From NCBI RefSeq assembly GCF_023343835.1, contig NC_064435.1:79618134-79682133 (forward strand): a stretch of 64,000 bases of DNA, in the 5' to 3' direction. Shown here piece by piece: positions 12,801-22,724 of the stretch. The notes beneath the pieces are model-generated. The model made no database searches and had not been told where the DNA came from. It saw nothing but the letters and a program-made list of their open reading frames with translations. How positions within the stretch are numbered: the first letter of the stretch is position 1; every line of letters starts with the position of its first letter. The position numbers and the translations under genes were made by a program. The stretch comes from Lagopus muta. Its lineage: Eukaryota > Chordata > Aves > Galliformes > Phasianidae.

Positions 12801-13109
12801 GAGCTAGAAGAGAGCTATGACCTTAAATCAGATTTAGCAGCTATGGGCTTGTTGGACATATTTGACAGTGCCAAGGCTGACTTGTCAGGAATGTCAGGGG
12901 CACATGACCTTTTCCTCTCCGAAATTGTACACAAGGCTTTTGTAGAAGTGAATGAGGAGGGCACAGAAGCTGCAGCTGCTACTGCTGGCATTGCGATGCT
13001 TTGCATGATTATAGAAGAGGATTTCAATGCTGACCATCCTTTCCTTTTCTTTATTCGCCACAACCCAACACAAAGCATACTTTTCTTTGGCAGATATGCT
13101 TCTCCATGA
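6716..13109 (+). CDS. SERPINB1: SERPINB1, leukocyte elastase inhibitor
   Basis: Complete clade B serpin, an intracellular inhibitor of neutrophil elastase, cathepsin G and proteinase 3 in mammals. Coding exons are 6716-6883 (the exon starts at 6708), 8845-8982, 9895-10012, 11018-11160, 11841-12008 and 12708-13109, giving 378 aa against 379 in human. The start is the ATG in GCAGCCATGG, giving [16 protein letters not shown], very close to human SERPINB1. The hinge [10 protein letters not shown] is followed by a loop with Cys at the P1 position (codon 13002-13004), as in human SERPINB1, and the protein ends [10 protein letters not shown]. There is no signal peptide, as expected for ov-serpins. 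It lies head to tail with SERPINB6 and convergent with WRNIP1. Confidence 0.95.
7190..7392 (+). mobile_element. CR1 LINE 3' fragment
   Basis: Forward CR1 3' end: GGTTGCCCAGAGAAGCTGTG, then a fragment ending CCCATTCTATGATTCTATGA, the diagnostic CR1 terminal octamer repeat. Confidence 0.9.
8289..8370 (-). mobile_element. possible CR1 fragment, short
   Basis: AATCACAGAACATCCCATGG followed by GGACCCATGAGGATCCAG resembles the reversed CR1 3' end, but the similarity fades quickly. Confidence 0.45.
8845..8982 (+). CDS. SERPINB1: SERPINB1 exon 3
   Basis: 138 bp after TTTCAG. It encodes [14 protein letters not shown] through [13 protein letters not shown], in frame with both neighbours. Confidence 0.94.
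9895..10012 (+). CDS. SERPINB1: SERPINB1 exon 4
   Basis: 118 bp after ATCTAG. It begins [14 protein letters not shown] and ends at NQWVEEKTE, with donor GTGAAC. Confidence 0.94.
10190..10535 (-). mobile_element. CR1 LINE fragment in SERPINB1 intron 4
   Basis: Reverse CR1. It opens with ATCATAGAATGGCCTGGGTT and runs through CCAGGCTGCCCAGAGCC, CCTCCAGGGATGGGG and AACTTCCTCCTAATATCTAA. It inserts between SERPINB1 exons 4 and 5 without touching a splice site. Confidence 0.92.
11018..11160 (+). CDS. SERPINB1: SERPINB1 exon 5
   Basis: 143 bp after TCTGAAG. It encodes [17 protein letters not shown] and MPFRLNK, with donor GTACAA. Confidence 0.94.
11841..12008 (+). CDS. SERPINB1: SERPINB1 exon 6
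   Basis: 168 bp after CTACTCAG. It encodes [17 protein letters not shown] and [20 protein letters not shown], with donor GTGACC. Confidence 0.94.
12708..13109 (+). CDS. SERPINB1: SERPINB1 last exon, reactive loop
   Basis: Terminal exon after ATTCTAG with stop TGA at 13107-13109. It carries the hinge and the reactive loop, where Cys-Met is followed by an acidic stretch (EED). It ends with the conserved [12 protein letters not shown] block. Confidence 0.95.
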   Translation: MEKQLTFEKLQEWTCPEHLYSSDVRVHLPKFELEESYDLKSDLAAMGLLDIFDSAKADLSGMSGAHDLFLSEIVHKAFVEVNEEGTEAAAATAGIAMLCMIIEEDFNADHPFLFFIRHNPTQSILFFGRYASP

Positions 13110-14300
13110 AAAATAACCCATCATTTGCAAAACAGTTCCTGCTGCAATCAGCAAATACTTTGCTTATGAGCAAGTTCAATTTTGATACAGAATGTCATGG
13201 TTCCTGTCTTGAGTTCTCAGTAACTGTCTCTATGATTCTGCATTTCACATTTAAATAATCAGATAGAAAATGGATTAGTAACTCTTACCCTCCCCAGAGA
13301 TTCAAAGTTCCTGTACTCACTAGGAAGTCACCAAAAGAGTCTTAACTTCTTTGGCAGAAGTAGTCTTCTTTTGAAATTGGGCTAGCAGTGAAAATATTCT
13401 TGGAAGAAACTTGAACTTTTAGGATGCCAGATCACTATCTCTCTTTGTACAGATTTCTCTGTATTTACAGAGAAGGCTGACAACACCCAATGCAGTACAG
13501 TCATTCCTCATACGTGTGAGCTAGGATGTAGTTGGAAAGCTATCGCTTCCATAAGGTCTTGTTCTTCAAATGTACACTAAAATCAAAATAATTAATTTAA
13601 TATAATTAAAACTTCCAGGTACCAAAAGACTTCCTCCAGAACAGCTGAGTTTACCCAGCTCTGTCACGGAATAGAAGGTCAGATAACATTTGTTTGGAGA
13701 CATCTATTAATAGACATAGGATTAAGCTATTTAAACAAAAGTAACCCCTTCCAGACATTAGCCAGAAAACTTACAATACGACTTTTAAATGATGAAAAAG
13801 AGAAAATAATGTATTTAGGTGATATGTCTAAAGAGAGTTTTTCAAATGTGGAATTAGGTGCCATTTTAGTTATTGAAAAAAATGTGAATGTTTCTTCAAG
13901 TTCAGGTATTTTCAATAGAGGATATCTTCTGGCTAGATGCTAGGTGAACCTCAAAAATAACTTTTCAGCGTTGCAGAAGATGACTGCCTATGGCCTGCAA
14001 CAAATGCTTCATGTTTCTTTATGTACAAAATTCAACATTTGTTGAGCTCTGCTGCCCACTACCTGTTTATACATAACTCCTTACATTGTACAGCCACCTT
14101 ATACTTGGAAGCCAATACAGGCTGTTAATATTCCATTTAGTTCTGAATGTTACTTTCCTGTGTTGTGTATATTCTGGATACTGTTTCCTTGTGTTTACCT
14201 GTACAGTCTCAGTTCTAAGCAGGGCACAAACATTTATGCAATTGTAAACTGCATTGCAATTTTTTCAATTAAGCACCAAATAAAGAGTTTATCTTCAACT
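13110..14300 (+). other. SERPINB1: SERPINB1 3' UTR
   Basis: About 1.2 kb of AT-rich sequence from the stop to the AATAAA at 14279. It holds no recognised coding frame or repeat. Confidence 0.6.
14279..14284 (+). terminator. SERPINB1: poly(A) signal AATAAA for SERPINB1
   Basis: AATAAA in AAGCACCAAATAAAGAG, about 1.17 kb after the stop. It is assigned by position and motif; no closer AATAAA was noticed. Confidence 0.55.
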
Positions 14301-15427
14301 CATGTTCCAAACAGAGACGTCTGCACGTCATTTTGTATTTCATAGTACAAAAGTAACTGTCACTGTGACTAGAAGGCTAGTTCCAAAGAAAGCCGCTGGC
14401 CCAGTACACATTATCAGATGTATGAAGCCCTTGGCCTGTTCAGAGTAGATAAAAACAACAAAAAACAACCTCATCTCTAAAGAAGGAATTATTACGTGAA
14501 TGTAACGCAATGGAAAGCTCAACAACACAGCAGAACAGCAAGATACCAGGCTGCAATGATCAAGGATTCACTCAGATCCAAAAACAGCAGGTGCAGAAAT
14601 AAGGAAAACCAAACCCTCCTTACCTTCAGAAGGCCTACATCATCCTCAGATAAACAGGGATCTCCAAATACAATACCTTTACCTCCACTGCCAGCTCTTA
14701 AATAAGGTCTGGGAAGGGGTGCATCCTGGCTTCACCCCTTCTGGTCACTCAGCTTCATTGCTTACACCTGAGCTCCCCTGGGCTGGCACTGCCTTCCTAC
14801 CAGGTGCTCAATGGCAGCTTTTCCACTGCGGTGAATCATTAGCTTCCCCTGCAAGTGTAATAGCTCCATCTGCTAGCACAGGGAATGAGGACTGAGTAAC
14901 ACCTTACATTAAATGGCAGTCACTGAGTTGGCATATTGGTTACATGTTTCTGTGTTACTGGTGCCCTGGTTTCAAAGGCTGTGTTTAGTTTGTACACTTA
15001 ATCCAAAATTCAGAGAAAAGTATGCTCATTGTGATAGGAATAAGGCAGAAATATTAGTGCTTACATAAACTCTTTATGATAGCCCATTAATTTCAGCAAT
15101 TTAAAGAGATTTTAAAAAAACATTCCATACTCTGCCATTTGGCTGATATCTATCTGAATCATACAGTTTGAGTTGCTCTTCCTACAAAGTAAATGTCATA
15201 GCCTGGATAAGTAGGACAGCTATGGTTGGGTTTCACCTCCCCTTACCTTAGAGATAAATTTATATAATGAGTTAATTCAGAGCACGTTGAGTAAGGTTTG
15301 CACTGTTGAATCTTTTTGCATAATTACATGGGACCACAAATCGAGTGAAGTACATAAACCAGTGAAAAATCTCAAAAGTCATGGAGGCAGATACACGTCT
15401 TCATTTTTTGATATGTTTTGACTAGAC
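14300..15427. other. intergenic, nothing recognised
   Basis: Stretch between the SERPINB1 poly(A) signal and a CR1. I see no exon-like frame, RNA gene or known repeat. Confidence 0.6.
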
Positions 15428-16322
15428 AGGAATATCAGTGACCTGGATGAGGGGATAGAATGCACCCTTGCCAAGTTTGCTGATGATAAAAAGCTGTGAG
15501 GTGTGGCTGATGCACTAGAAGGCCATTCAACAAGACCTGGGCAGATTGGATTGCTGGGTGGAGATGAACCTGATGAGGTTCAGCAAGGAGAGGGGCAGAG
15601 TCCTGTAGATAAGGAGGAATAACTGCATGCACCTGTACAGGATGGGGGATGACCTGCTGGAGAGGAGCTTTGCAGGGAAGGACCTGGGTGTCCTGATGGG
15701 CATCAGGCTGGCCATGAGCCAGCAGTGTGCCCTTATGGCCCTGAAGGCCAATGGGATCCTAGGGAGCATTAAAAGAGTGTGCCTAGCAGGTCAAGGAAAG
15801 TGATCCTTCCCTCCTACTCTGCCCTAGTGAGGTCACATTTAGAATACTGTATCCAGTTATGGTTTTCCCTGTTCAAAATAGACTAGGAGTTACCGGAGAG
15901 AGAGTCCAGTAGAAGGCCACAAAGATTATCAGAGACATGCAGCATCTTACTTACGAGGAAAGACTGAGAAACCTGGGACTCTTTGGCCTGGATGGGATTC
16001 TTATCACTATAAAAATTGAAAGGACAGATATCAAGTATATAAGGCCAGCCTCATTTCAATGGTGCCCAGGGACAGAACAAGGGCACATAGTCACAAATCA
16101 GAGCATAGGAATTTCCATCTGATCATGAGGAAAATCTTTGAGGATCACAGAGCAGCGGAACAGACTGCCCAGAGCAGCTGTGGATTTTCCTTCTCTGGAG
16201 ACATTCAAAATGCACCTGGATGTTTTCCTATGCAACTTGCTGTAGGGAACTACTTTAGCAGGGGGTTGGATTGGATGATCCCCAGAGGCTACATCCAACC
16301 CTCATAATTCTTTGATTCTGTT
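15428..16322 (+). mobile_element. CR1 LINE, 3' portion (decayed ORF2 end and 3' UTR)
   Basis: Forward CR1 of about 0.9 kb, beginning at ATCAGTGACCTGGATGAGGG (reverse-transcriptase C-terminal coding part). It continues through GGTCACATTTAGAATACTGT and ends CTTTGATTCTG. The frame is broken several times, so it is an old inactive copy. It occupies most of the gap between SERPINB1 and the first RING-gene copy. Confidence 0.9.
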
Positions 16323-16509
16323 AATATGACCACTGCAATTAACTTAAGACTGTGGAAATAAAAAGGTGCAAATGAAATCAGAAATTGGCTTTTTGCTACT
16401 CTTTATCATATTGAACCTGTCGGATGTTTTCATGTCATCTTGTGACACCAAGTAAAGACAAGTTCCTACACATGTGCATTAAATGTCCATGCAAATTCTT
16501 ACTTCTTAA

Positions 16510-16640
16510 CAATGCATACTTCACTCTGAAAGTAATGCTTCCTATTTATTTTCATGGAAATTGCAATAGATACAAAGAGCAAAATAATACTCATAGAGCA
16601 AATTCTCATCTACAAAACACTATTTTTCACCATACTCCAG
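16510..16640 (-). mobile_element. mariner (Galluhop-like) terminal fragment
   Basis: Starts CTCTGAAAGTAATGCTTCCT and continues with TAGATACAAAGAGCAAAATA and CAAATTCTCATCTACAAAAC. This is the same end, in the same orientation, as the larger mariner at 57.5 kb. Only about 130 bp remain. Confidence 0.8.
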
Positions 16641-16834
16641 CCCTCTGCTGAAGGAGGTTGAATAGTGTAGGCTGCACAGGAAAGGGTGAGTGAACACTTT
16701 TATGTCAGCACTTGGTACAAAAAGCAATGCTACTATTTTGTACTGCATCCAGACCAGAACAAGCCAAAAACTGTCTATCCACATTTCAGAAAGTGTAAAC
16801 AGTTCATGGAAGATAGATTACTGTAAAGAGAAAA

Positions 16835-16945
16835 AACACGTGTAGTATAAACGTGCAAATTTACTTCCCCCAAAGTACTGCAATCACAAACAAAAATCAT
16901 GGAATGATGGAGGGTGATGGAGGCCCAGGCTGGGGCCTCTGTGTT
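16835..16945 (+). repeat. extra copy of RING-unit promoter module
   Basis: About 110 bp (ATTTACTTCCCCCAAAG, then GGAATGATGGAGGGTGATGG and AGGCCCAGGCTGGGGCC) that recurs at about 18170-18280 and 30042-30150 just before the second first-exon candidate of each RING gene copy. This copy lies upstream of copy A and has no matching exon after it. Confidence 0.65.
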
Positions 16946-16969
16946 TTTGTCTCTGCTCACCTCCATCTA

Positions 16970-17165
16970 CATGTCTAGAAAGTACAGAGACAAATCACCA
17001 AAGCAGATCCCCTCCCAAAACATCCACTGTGACAAAAGCAAAAACTTATCAGAGGAAAGAGAGACACAGAAGTGTAAAGAATCAAAATCAAACCCAGTAA
17101 CAGCAAACAGAGATTTAATCTACTTTGTCTTGAATTGCATGAATTTTTAAAATGGAGAACAGCTT
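16970..17165 (+). repeat. upstream homology block of the RING duplication (copy A side)
   Basis: Diverged match to 28047-28290: GAAAGTACAGAGACAAA, CTGTGACAAAAGCA, AACTTATCAGAGGAAAGAG and TTTTTAAAATGGAGAACAGC occur in the same order. It extends the duplication upstream of the gene. In copy B an unmatched stretch of nearly 0.9 kb separates it from the gene. Confidence 0.7.
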
Positions 17166-17559
17166 TATATGACTACAATCAGGCTGGGAGCCTCGGAACA
17201 ATAAGTTTCCATCAGAACATTTATTGAACAATAAACCATCTAGTTGTATGTGCCTGGGTCTGTGTGTCATGGCCAGGGCCACCCAATGGGCCTGTGGGAA
17301 GACAAGGTGTGAAACAGTGATGTGCAAAACAGAGACATGTGAAACACTGACACTGAGCACACGAGATGTGGGGGGGAATGGAGCGGGCAGCAGCGCTGCG
17401 GAAAGCCCAGGAACGTGTGCTGGGGCTGCAGTGCTGCTGGCACGCGTGCAGCAGGTGAGGCCGGCGCACGGTGATGAGCAAGCAATGGACGGCGACATCG
17501 CTGTGGGACGGGTGGTGATGTCACCCAGTGAAGGTGAGCACTGGCGACACGGCCGAGCC

Positions 17560-17834
17560 GTGCTTTGTGACGTCTCCGTGCGACGCATTGTGACTGCTTG
17601 GCCCACGTTGCTTGAACGCAGGCGCGGCAGCCCGGCCCGGCAGTTTGTGCCTGGCCTCCGACCGAGCGACTGTGCGAGGACTGGAGTGTGGACAGGGCGA
17701 GCTTTGGAGCTGAAACGTGCTCTGGGTGCTGCTAGCGCAGCTCTCAGACGCCGTCTCAGAGCCACTTTGCTGTACCCCGACCCTGCTGGCAGCAGGCAGC
17801 CGGGACATCGCGGAGAGGCGCGTGCAGCAGCGCA
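17560..17834 (+). promoter_or_regulatory. candidate promoter and alternative first exon 1a, RING copy A
   Basis: CpG-rich stretch with a CRE-like TGACGTCT at 17568-17575 and a TGATGTCA half-palindrome about 50 bp before it. It ends in a donor, GCGCAG/GTAGGC, near 17834-17835. The same layout recurs about 0.75 kb downstream (exon 1b), so the unit seems to carry two promoters. No transcript data are available, so this is inference from motifs and splice sites. Confidence 0.4.
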
Positions 17835-18289
17835 GGTAGGCAGCGTGGCAATGCCTCACGCCAGCAGCATGGAGGTGACATTAGATACCTACAGCCCCAC
17901 AGACCTGGAGAAGTGGGACAGCATGCTTGCACCATGTCACGCTGCCACCATTTTTGTTTCCACTGCACCCAGCCGTCCAATAGCAGCAGGCCCCAGGGTC
18001 CACACTGCAAACAGGGCATGCGGTCCATCATCCATGCAGTGCAGGCAGACAGCAACTGTGAGGAGCTGGTCCTCAGGACAGCCAAAGCAGCATCCATTGC
18101 ACCATATTGGACCTATCTAGCTTTGCCATACTATCTTATGGCACCATCTAATGGCAAATTGGTTACAAGTTACACACACAGTAGAAATACGTAAAACCTT
18201 TACTTCCCCAAATCTATCTTTCACCATTACAAAACAAAATCACGGAATGATGGAGGGCGATGGAGGCCCAGGCTGGGGCCCCAATAGAT

Positions 18290-18590
18290 GCAGTAATGGA
18301 CGGTGAGGTCACCGACTGATTTGTTGTGATGTCAGCAATGGAGATGACTGTGACCTCGCTAGCCCTTCCTGTATAGATCTGGGCTCTGGCAGAGGCCAGC
18401 GTGCACTCGTGCCTGGACTCCAGTTGAGCATAGCTGCGAGACTTGGAGCACTGAGCGAGTTGGTTGCGTTGAGCTGTGGGGCTGCTGGCACCACTTCTTG
18501 GTGCCCGTCCCACAGTATCAGCAGCGTTTCCCCCAACCCTGCCTGCCTCGGGCAGCTGGGGCCGCACAGGGTGCGCTTGTAGCGGCAGAG
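18290..18590 (+). promoter_or_regulatory. candidate promoter and alternative first exon 1b, RING copy A
   Basis: CRE-like words (TGAGGTCA, TGATGTCA, TGACCTC) precede a GC-rich segment ending in the donor GGCAGAG/GTGAGT near 18590. The acceptor CTCTTTTGCAG follows about 120 bp later. It resembles exon 1a in order and wording (GTGCCTGG, GGACT, CTGCTGGCACC). Confidence 0.45.
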
Positions 18591-18797
18591 GTGAGTGGTG
18601 CAGGACATCACGGCCCCTGAAGCAGCTGGTGGGGAACAGGGACCGGGAGGGTTTGCTGCTGAGGGACCGGGGCAGCGAGTGACCGCAGGCTCTCTCTCTC
18701 TTTTGCAGTTCGTAATACCTTCTGCTTGCTGCAGCACCAGCGAGGGGAGCAGCTTCCCGACCTCAGCTCTCCCCAGCCCACCGCACAGCCCGGGGCC

Positions 18798-19745
18798 ATG
18801 GACGTGGCATCCGACTGGGTCTGCCCCATCTGCGGGCAAATCCGGGAGGATGTCACCTACGTGACCCCCTGCCAGCACCAGCTGTGCTACGGCTGTGCCA
18901 TCTGGTGGGCCTACAAGAAGCCGAGTTGTGCCGTATGCGGGCACGAAATTACAACCATCCGATACTCGGTGAGGTCGGATGATGACTTCCTCGAGTGTGC
19001 TGTCCCGCAGCCCGCAGCGCACTCAGACCAAGATCAAGGCCTGCAGGAGGAGCAGGGGCCTGCAGAGCCGGTGCTCATCCCACCTGAGCACAGCTTCCCA
19101 GCCGAGGTCTGGGCTGCATTTTTCAGGGAACATCAGGGAGACCTCGAACCCCTGCTCCAATGGCTGCAGGAGGAGATCCAGCAGCAGTCCAGTGATGACT
19201 GGTGGGAAGTCTATGCGGGACAGTGGACCACCATAAACTTCCTGTGCCAGCATGGACTGGACGAGGAGGCTTTGGTGCAGGCGCTGCAGCTGATCACCAA
19301 CGGCGATGTGGTGCCCTTCGTGAGAAGGCTCATCAGCACCGCAGCAGCCCTGTACGGCCCCACGATCCGCCACGAGCTGGACCACCGGGACAGCCACGCT
19401 GCTGGAGGACGGGAGGACGGACCTGCAGCCAGCACCATCACCAGCACCTCCCATCTGGAGCCTCCCACCTCGGGCCCAGGCCGCTCCACCAGCCCCACAG
19501 GGCCCAGCGCCGAGGAGCTGCCCGGCAGCTCTCCTGGGGGACCCGGGCGCCCCAGCACCGCCACCGCGCCCTCAGCGGAGGAGCCCCAGGAGGAGCCAGG
19601 GCAGGCAGCGGCAGCGGGCCCCTCCACCCAGGGCAGGGACCGCTCGCGTGGGGGGCCCCGGCGCCCCCCAAAGAGGAAGGCCAGCAGCAGCCGCCAGGAC
19701 TCGTCCCCACCCCGCAAGAGGCGGCCCCGGCGGTGGCGGCGCTAG
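18798..19745 (+). CDS. Topors-like RING-finger protein, copy A
   Basis: Single coding exon encoding 315 aa, likely an E3 ubiquitin ligase. The C3HC4 RING ligands are C9, C12, C25, H27, C30, C33, C44 and C47. It is followed by YSVRSDDDF (residues 56-64), which matches the motif after the RING in Topors. Residues about 95-210 form a region with [10 protein letters not shown] and WLQEEI, probably helical and perhaps a substrate or partner domain. Residues 215-315 are Pro/Ser/Gly rich and end in a basic tail (PPRKRRPRR) that looks like a nuclear localisation signal. The start is ATG in GGGGCCATGG, just after the acceptor at about 18708. An AATAAA follows the stop. It lies tail to tail with WRNIP1. 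No in-frame ATG lies upstream. The family is inferred from the RING; the substrate is unknown. Confidence 0.85.
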   Translation: MDVASDWVCPICGQIREDVTYVTPCQHQLCYGCAIWWAYKKPSCAVCGHEITTIRYSVRSDDDFLECAVPQPAAHSDQDQGLQEEQGPAEPVLIPPEHSFPAEVWAAFFREHQGDLEPLLQWLQEEIQQQSSDDWWEVYAGQWTTINFLCQHGLDEEALVQALQLITNGDVVPFVRRLISTAAALYGPTIRHELDHRDSHAAGGREDGPAASTITSTSHLEPPTSGPGRSTSPTGPSAEELPGSSPGGPGRPSTATAPSAEEPQEEPGQAAAAGPSTQGRDRSRGGPRRPPKRKASSSRQDSSPPRKRRPRRWRR

Positions 19746-19828
19746 GCCGGCACCGCACTGCCGTCACAGCACGGCTCCAGCGGGCCGGGAGGACGACATC
19801 TACCTCTCGGCCTGCTGCTTGCAGACTA

Positions 19829-19838
19829 AATAAATAAA
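19829..19838 (+). terminator. poly(A) signals, RING copy A
   Basis: Two overlapping AATAAA motifs about 85 bp after the stop codon, followed by GTCTCTGTGTTATTG. They are identical in copy B, which supports a real 3' end. Confidence 0.75.
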
Positions 19839-20732
19839 ATGAACATCTGTTACAACAAAGAAGAAAAAGTCTCTGTGTTATTGACCAGGCCGTTGGCATT
19901 GCTGTCCCCACCCATCACGCTTCCTCCATATTCCGCTCCTTGGGGAGGGCGTAGAAACACAACCTTATTTCCACCACCAGGAATCGGCACTCATGGCAGT
20001 GCTAACAAAACACGCGAGGGCTTCAACAAGTCGGAGATGGAGCACAAGTTACTGCAATGATCCCGCCATTTAAACGAGCGGGGGGAAGGGCAAATTTCTG
20101 CCCCTGGGGCGGAACACCTCCTGGCCACACCGCAGCCGGGGCCACCCAGCTGGACAGGACCCAGGAGTCCTGCCGGACTCTCAGCTGAACCGGCAAGGAG
20201 CGCTGCCCGCAAAGGTGAGTGCTGAGCTGGGCTGCACGAGGTGCCAGCGTGCTGCCAGCGTGCAAAGGGCGCTGATCTTGCCCCTCTGCTCAGCTCTAAG
20301 GAGGCCGCAGCTGGAGCGCTGGGCCCAGCCATAGGCTCCCCAGTGCAGGGGAGAGCTGCCCTTGATCATCCTGCACGTCGTCAGCCCTGGGATGTGCTAA
20401 CTGTCCCTGTCCCAACTGACCAGGGCTTGCTCGGCTTGGTGCTGAGTTTGGCGGATAGTGGGGCTTGCTGTGAGGAGCAGGGCTGGTCCTCAGCCTCAGA
20501 GGAGCCAGTCTACCACGCAGGTGTGACACTCCCTTGTACGTAGGAGGACAAAGCCGAATTATTTAAGTGCAGGCATTCAATTTGCATGGCTCAGCTGTTC
20601 AATCCAAAGTTCATGCTAAAACACATCTCAGAATACAAGACGGTGCTTTACTACAAGGAATATCCTTTCCAAAAGCATTTACCAAAATGTTACGCTAACC
20701 ATCGCAAGTGATGCAACTTCAAAATCATACAA

Positions 20733-21800
20733 CCGTGGAATGGCCTGGGTTGAAAAGGACCACAAAGATCATCTAGTAGGCAGGGCTGCCAGCCACCAGA
20801 CCAGGCTGCCCAGAGTCACATCCAGCCTGGCCTTGAATACCGCCATGGATGGGGTGTCCACAACCTCCTCACGCAACCTGTCCCAGTGCTTCACCACCCT
20901 CTGAGTGAAAAACTTCCTCCTAAGATCTAACCTAAATCTCCCATCTGTTTAAAATCATTCCCTCTTGTCCTATCACACTTTCCACCCATGTTAACAGCCA
21001 TCCCCCTCCTGCTTATACGCTCCCTTTAAATACCGGAAGGCCACAATGAGGTCTCCCCGGAGCCTTCTCTTCTCCAAGCTAAACAACCCCGGTTCCCTCA
21101 ACCTTTCTTCACAGGAGAGGTACTCCAGCCCTCTGATCATCTTAGCGGCCCTCCCCTGGACCCATTCCAAGAGCTCTTCCTTGTACTGGGAGTCCCAGGC
21201 CTGGATGCAGTACTCCAGATGGGGCCTCACAAGAGCCAAGTAGAGGGGAGCAATCACCTCCCTCTCCCTGCTGGCCTTCCCTTTTCTAATGCAGCTCAGA
21301 ATACAACAGTGTAATTACAACAGTGGAACAAACAAAAAGCTTCCAGGCTGCAGTGTCCAGCCTCTCATTCACTAGGACCCCCAAGTCCTTCACTGTAGGG
21401 CTGCTATCGATGAGTTCTTCCCCCCAGTTATAAATAGCGGAGATTGCCTCGGCCCAAGAGCAGCACCTTCTCTTGGCCTTGCTGAACCTCATTAGGTTGA
21501 CATGGGCCCACTTCTGATGGTCTAGCTCCTTCTGGATGGCTTCCTCTCTCCTGCACCGCTGCACAGCTTGGTGTCATCTGCAAACTTGCTGAGGGTGCAC
21601 TCGATGCCATTGTCTCTGTCATTGATGAAGATGCTGAAGATCACCAGTCCCAAGACTGACTCCTGTCCTGAGGGACACTGCCTGTACCTCCACCCTGACA
21701 CCGCTGATCACCACTCTTTGGCTGTGACCAGCCAAACAATTCTTAATCCACTGAACAGTCCGTCTTTCAAATCCACACCTCTCCAGTTTTGAGAGAAAGA
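20733..21800 (-). mobile_element. CR1 LINE, 3' portion with ORF2 remnant
   Basis: Reverse CR1 of about 1.07 kb. The minus strand 20991-21257 translates as a reverse-transcriptase C-terminal tail ([33 protein letters not shown]). The frame is broken further upstream. About 20 bp at 21311-21333 (GTAATTACAACAGTGGAAC) does not look like CR1 and recurs at 23712. Confidence 0.92.
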
Positions 21801-21939
21801 ATCAATTCAGAGACTTTCAGGACTACCCTGGTTCCAAAAATAATTTACATTTGCCATAGAAGAAGACATGATAAATCAAAGGATCTTCAGACTTACAAAA
21901 CCACGCTGCTGACATAAGTATTCAAACAAATGCAAAAGC

Positions 21940-22448
21940 ATTGTTTTCTACAAGTTTATTAGTTGAATAAATGTTGGAGAAAATTTGAAAAATCATAAAA
22001 GGAAGAACTACACTGCAATTATATTTAGTTCCCTGCACTTCCTCCCACAGTGTGGGAGAGGACAACACAGTCTCTTTGTTCTTCTGGAAAATAAACATTC
22101 TAAAAGTCTGAACTGGATACACATTTTGAAAAGCAGCATGATCATATTCCTTATTTCTCTACAAGAGCCAAAAATGGAAGATACTTTTTTCTCCAATTCC
22201 CTCGAACCAGTGGGTGACAGAAGTGACAGAACTCTATTGCAAAGCTTACTTTTGTATTTCCATACTGCCAGACTGCAGTGGTTTACAAAACTCCTTTGGA
22301 ATGATAGCAGAAAAACCAAGAATACTTCAAGGGCGGAGCGACTTCGTCCTCTCAGCTCCAGAAATATTGGGCTGCAATCAGCAGGGAAATCTTCATCCCA
22401 GTACAAACGTATGCATCATAAAAACAAGAAGTATTCAGAGCAGGGCTG
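21940..22448 (-). other. WRNIP1: WRNIP1 3' UTR
   Basis: Sequence between the stop codon and the poly(A) signal. The overlapping open frames on both strands here are not recognisable proteins. Confidence 0.6.
21955..21960 (-). terminator. WRNIP1: poly(A) signal for WRNIP1
   Basis: AATAAA on the minus strand about 490 bp after the WRNIP1 stop, giving a short 3' UTR (about 21.94-22.45 kb). Assigned by position. Confidence 0.6.
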
Positions 22449-22724
22449 TCACGTTCTTCGTTCCTTAAAGAAGTCTGTTCCTTTCAGCTCTTCTGGCAGA
22501 TAGTCCTGCTCCACAGGTTCCTTGTACATGGGGTTATACTTGTAGCCTTTACCATAGCCCAAGTCCTTCATGAGCCTCGTCGGGGCGTTTCTCAGGTGCA
22601 GTGGAACTGGTGGTAAAGGTCCTGTGTGCATCCTCAGACATTCTTTGACATTGCCATACGCCCTGTACACCTCTATAGACTTTGGTGCTCTTGCAAAATA
22701 CACTACGCATTGTGCTAGAATGAC
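22449..22724 (-). CDS. WRNIP1: WRNIP1 exon 7, C-terminus
   Basis: 91 codons plus stop TGA. It encodes [39 protein letters not shown] and the end DFFKERRT. The acceptor is TTTCCAG. Confidence 0.95.
   Translation of the reverse strand, partial: VILAQCVVYFARAPKSIEVYRAYGNVKECLRMHTGPLPPVPLHLRNAPTRLMKDLGYGKGYKYNPMYKEPVEQDYLPEELKGTDFFKERRT

Larger units (their letters stand above)
17218..20424 (+). repeat. RING-gene segmental duplication, copy A
   Basis: GC-rich unit nearly identical to about 29178-32288, with a few indels. It includes first-exon candidates, a short intron, the 315-aa RING coding exon, the poly(A) site and about 580 bp of downstream flank. The match begins near GTGCCTGGGTCTGTGTGTCA and ends near CTGTCCCTGTCCCAACTG. 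It lies between SERPINB1 and WRNIP1. Confidence 0.9.

Noticed and set aside
17269-18120. Long open frame upstream of RING copy A, with a counterpart upstream of copy B (about 29214-30017)
   Set aside because: The frame is open in both copies, but the region is GC-rich and highly similar by recent duplication. The two frames diverge at the indels, splice donors cut through them and no protein family is recognisable. Better explained as promoter and first exon.
19211-19911. Long minus-strand frames over the RING coding exon (and the same at 30998-31776)
   Set aside because: Mirror frames caused by high GC in the third codon position of the + strand gene. No known product.
20060-20410. Possible LTR downstream of the RING gene
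   Set aside because: The block is shared by both copies and by the decayed third one, but I saw no matching second LTR, TG...CA ends or primer-binding site. It is simply part of the duplicated unit.
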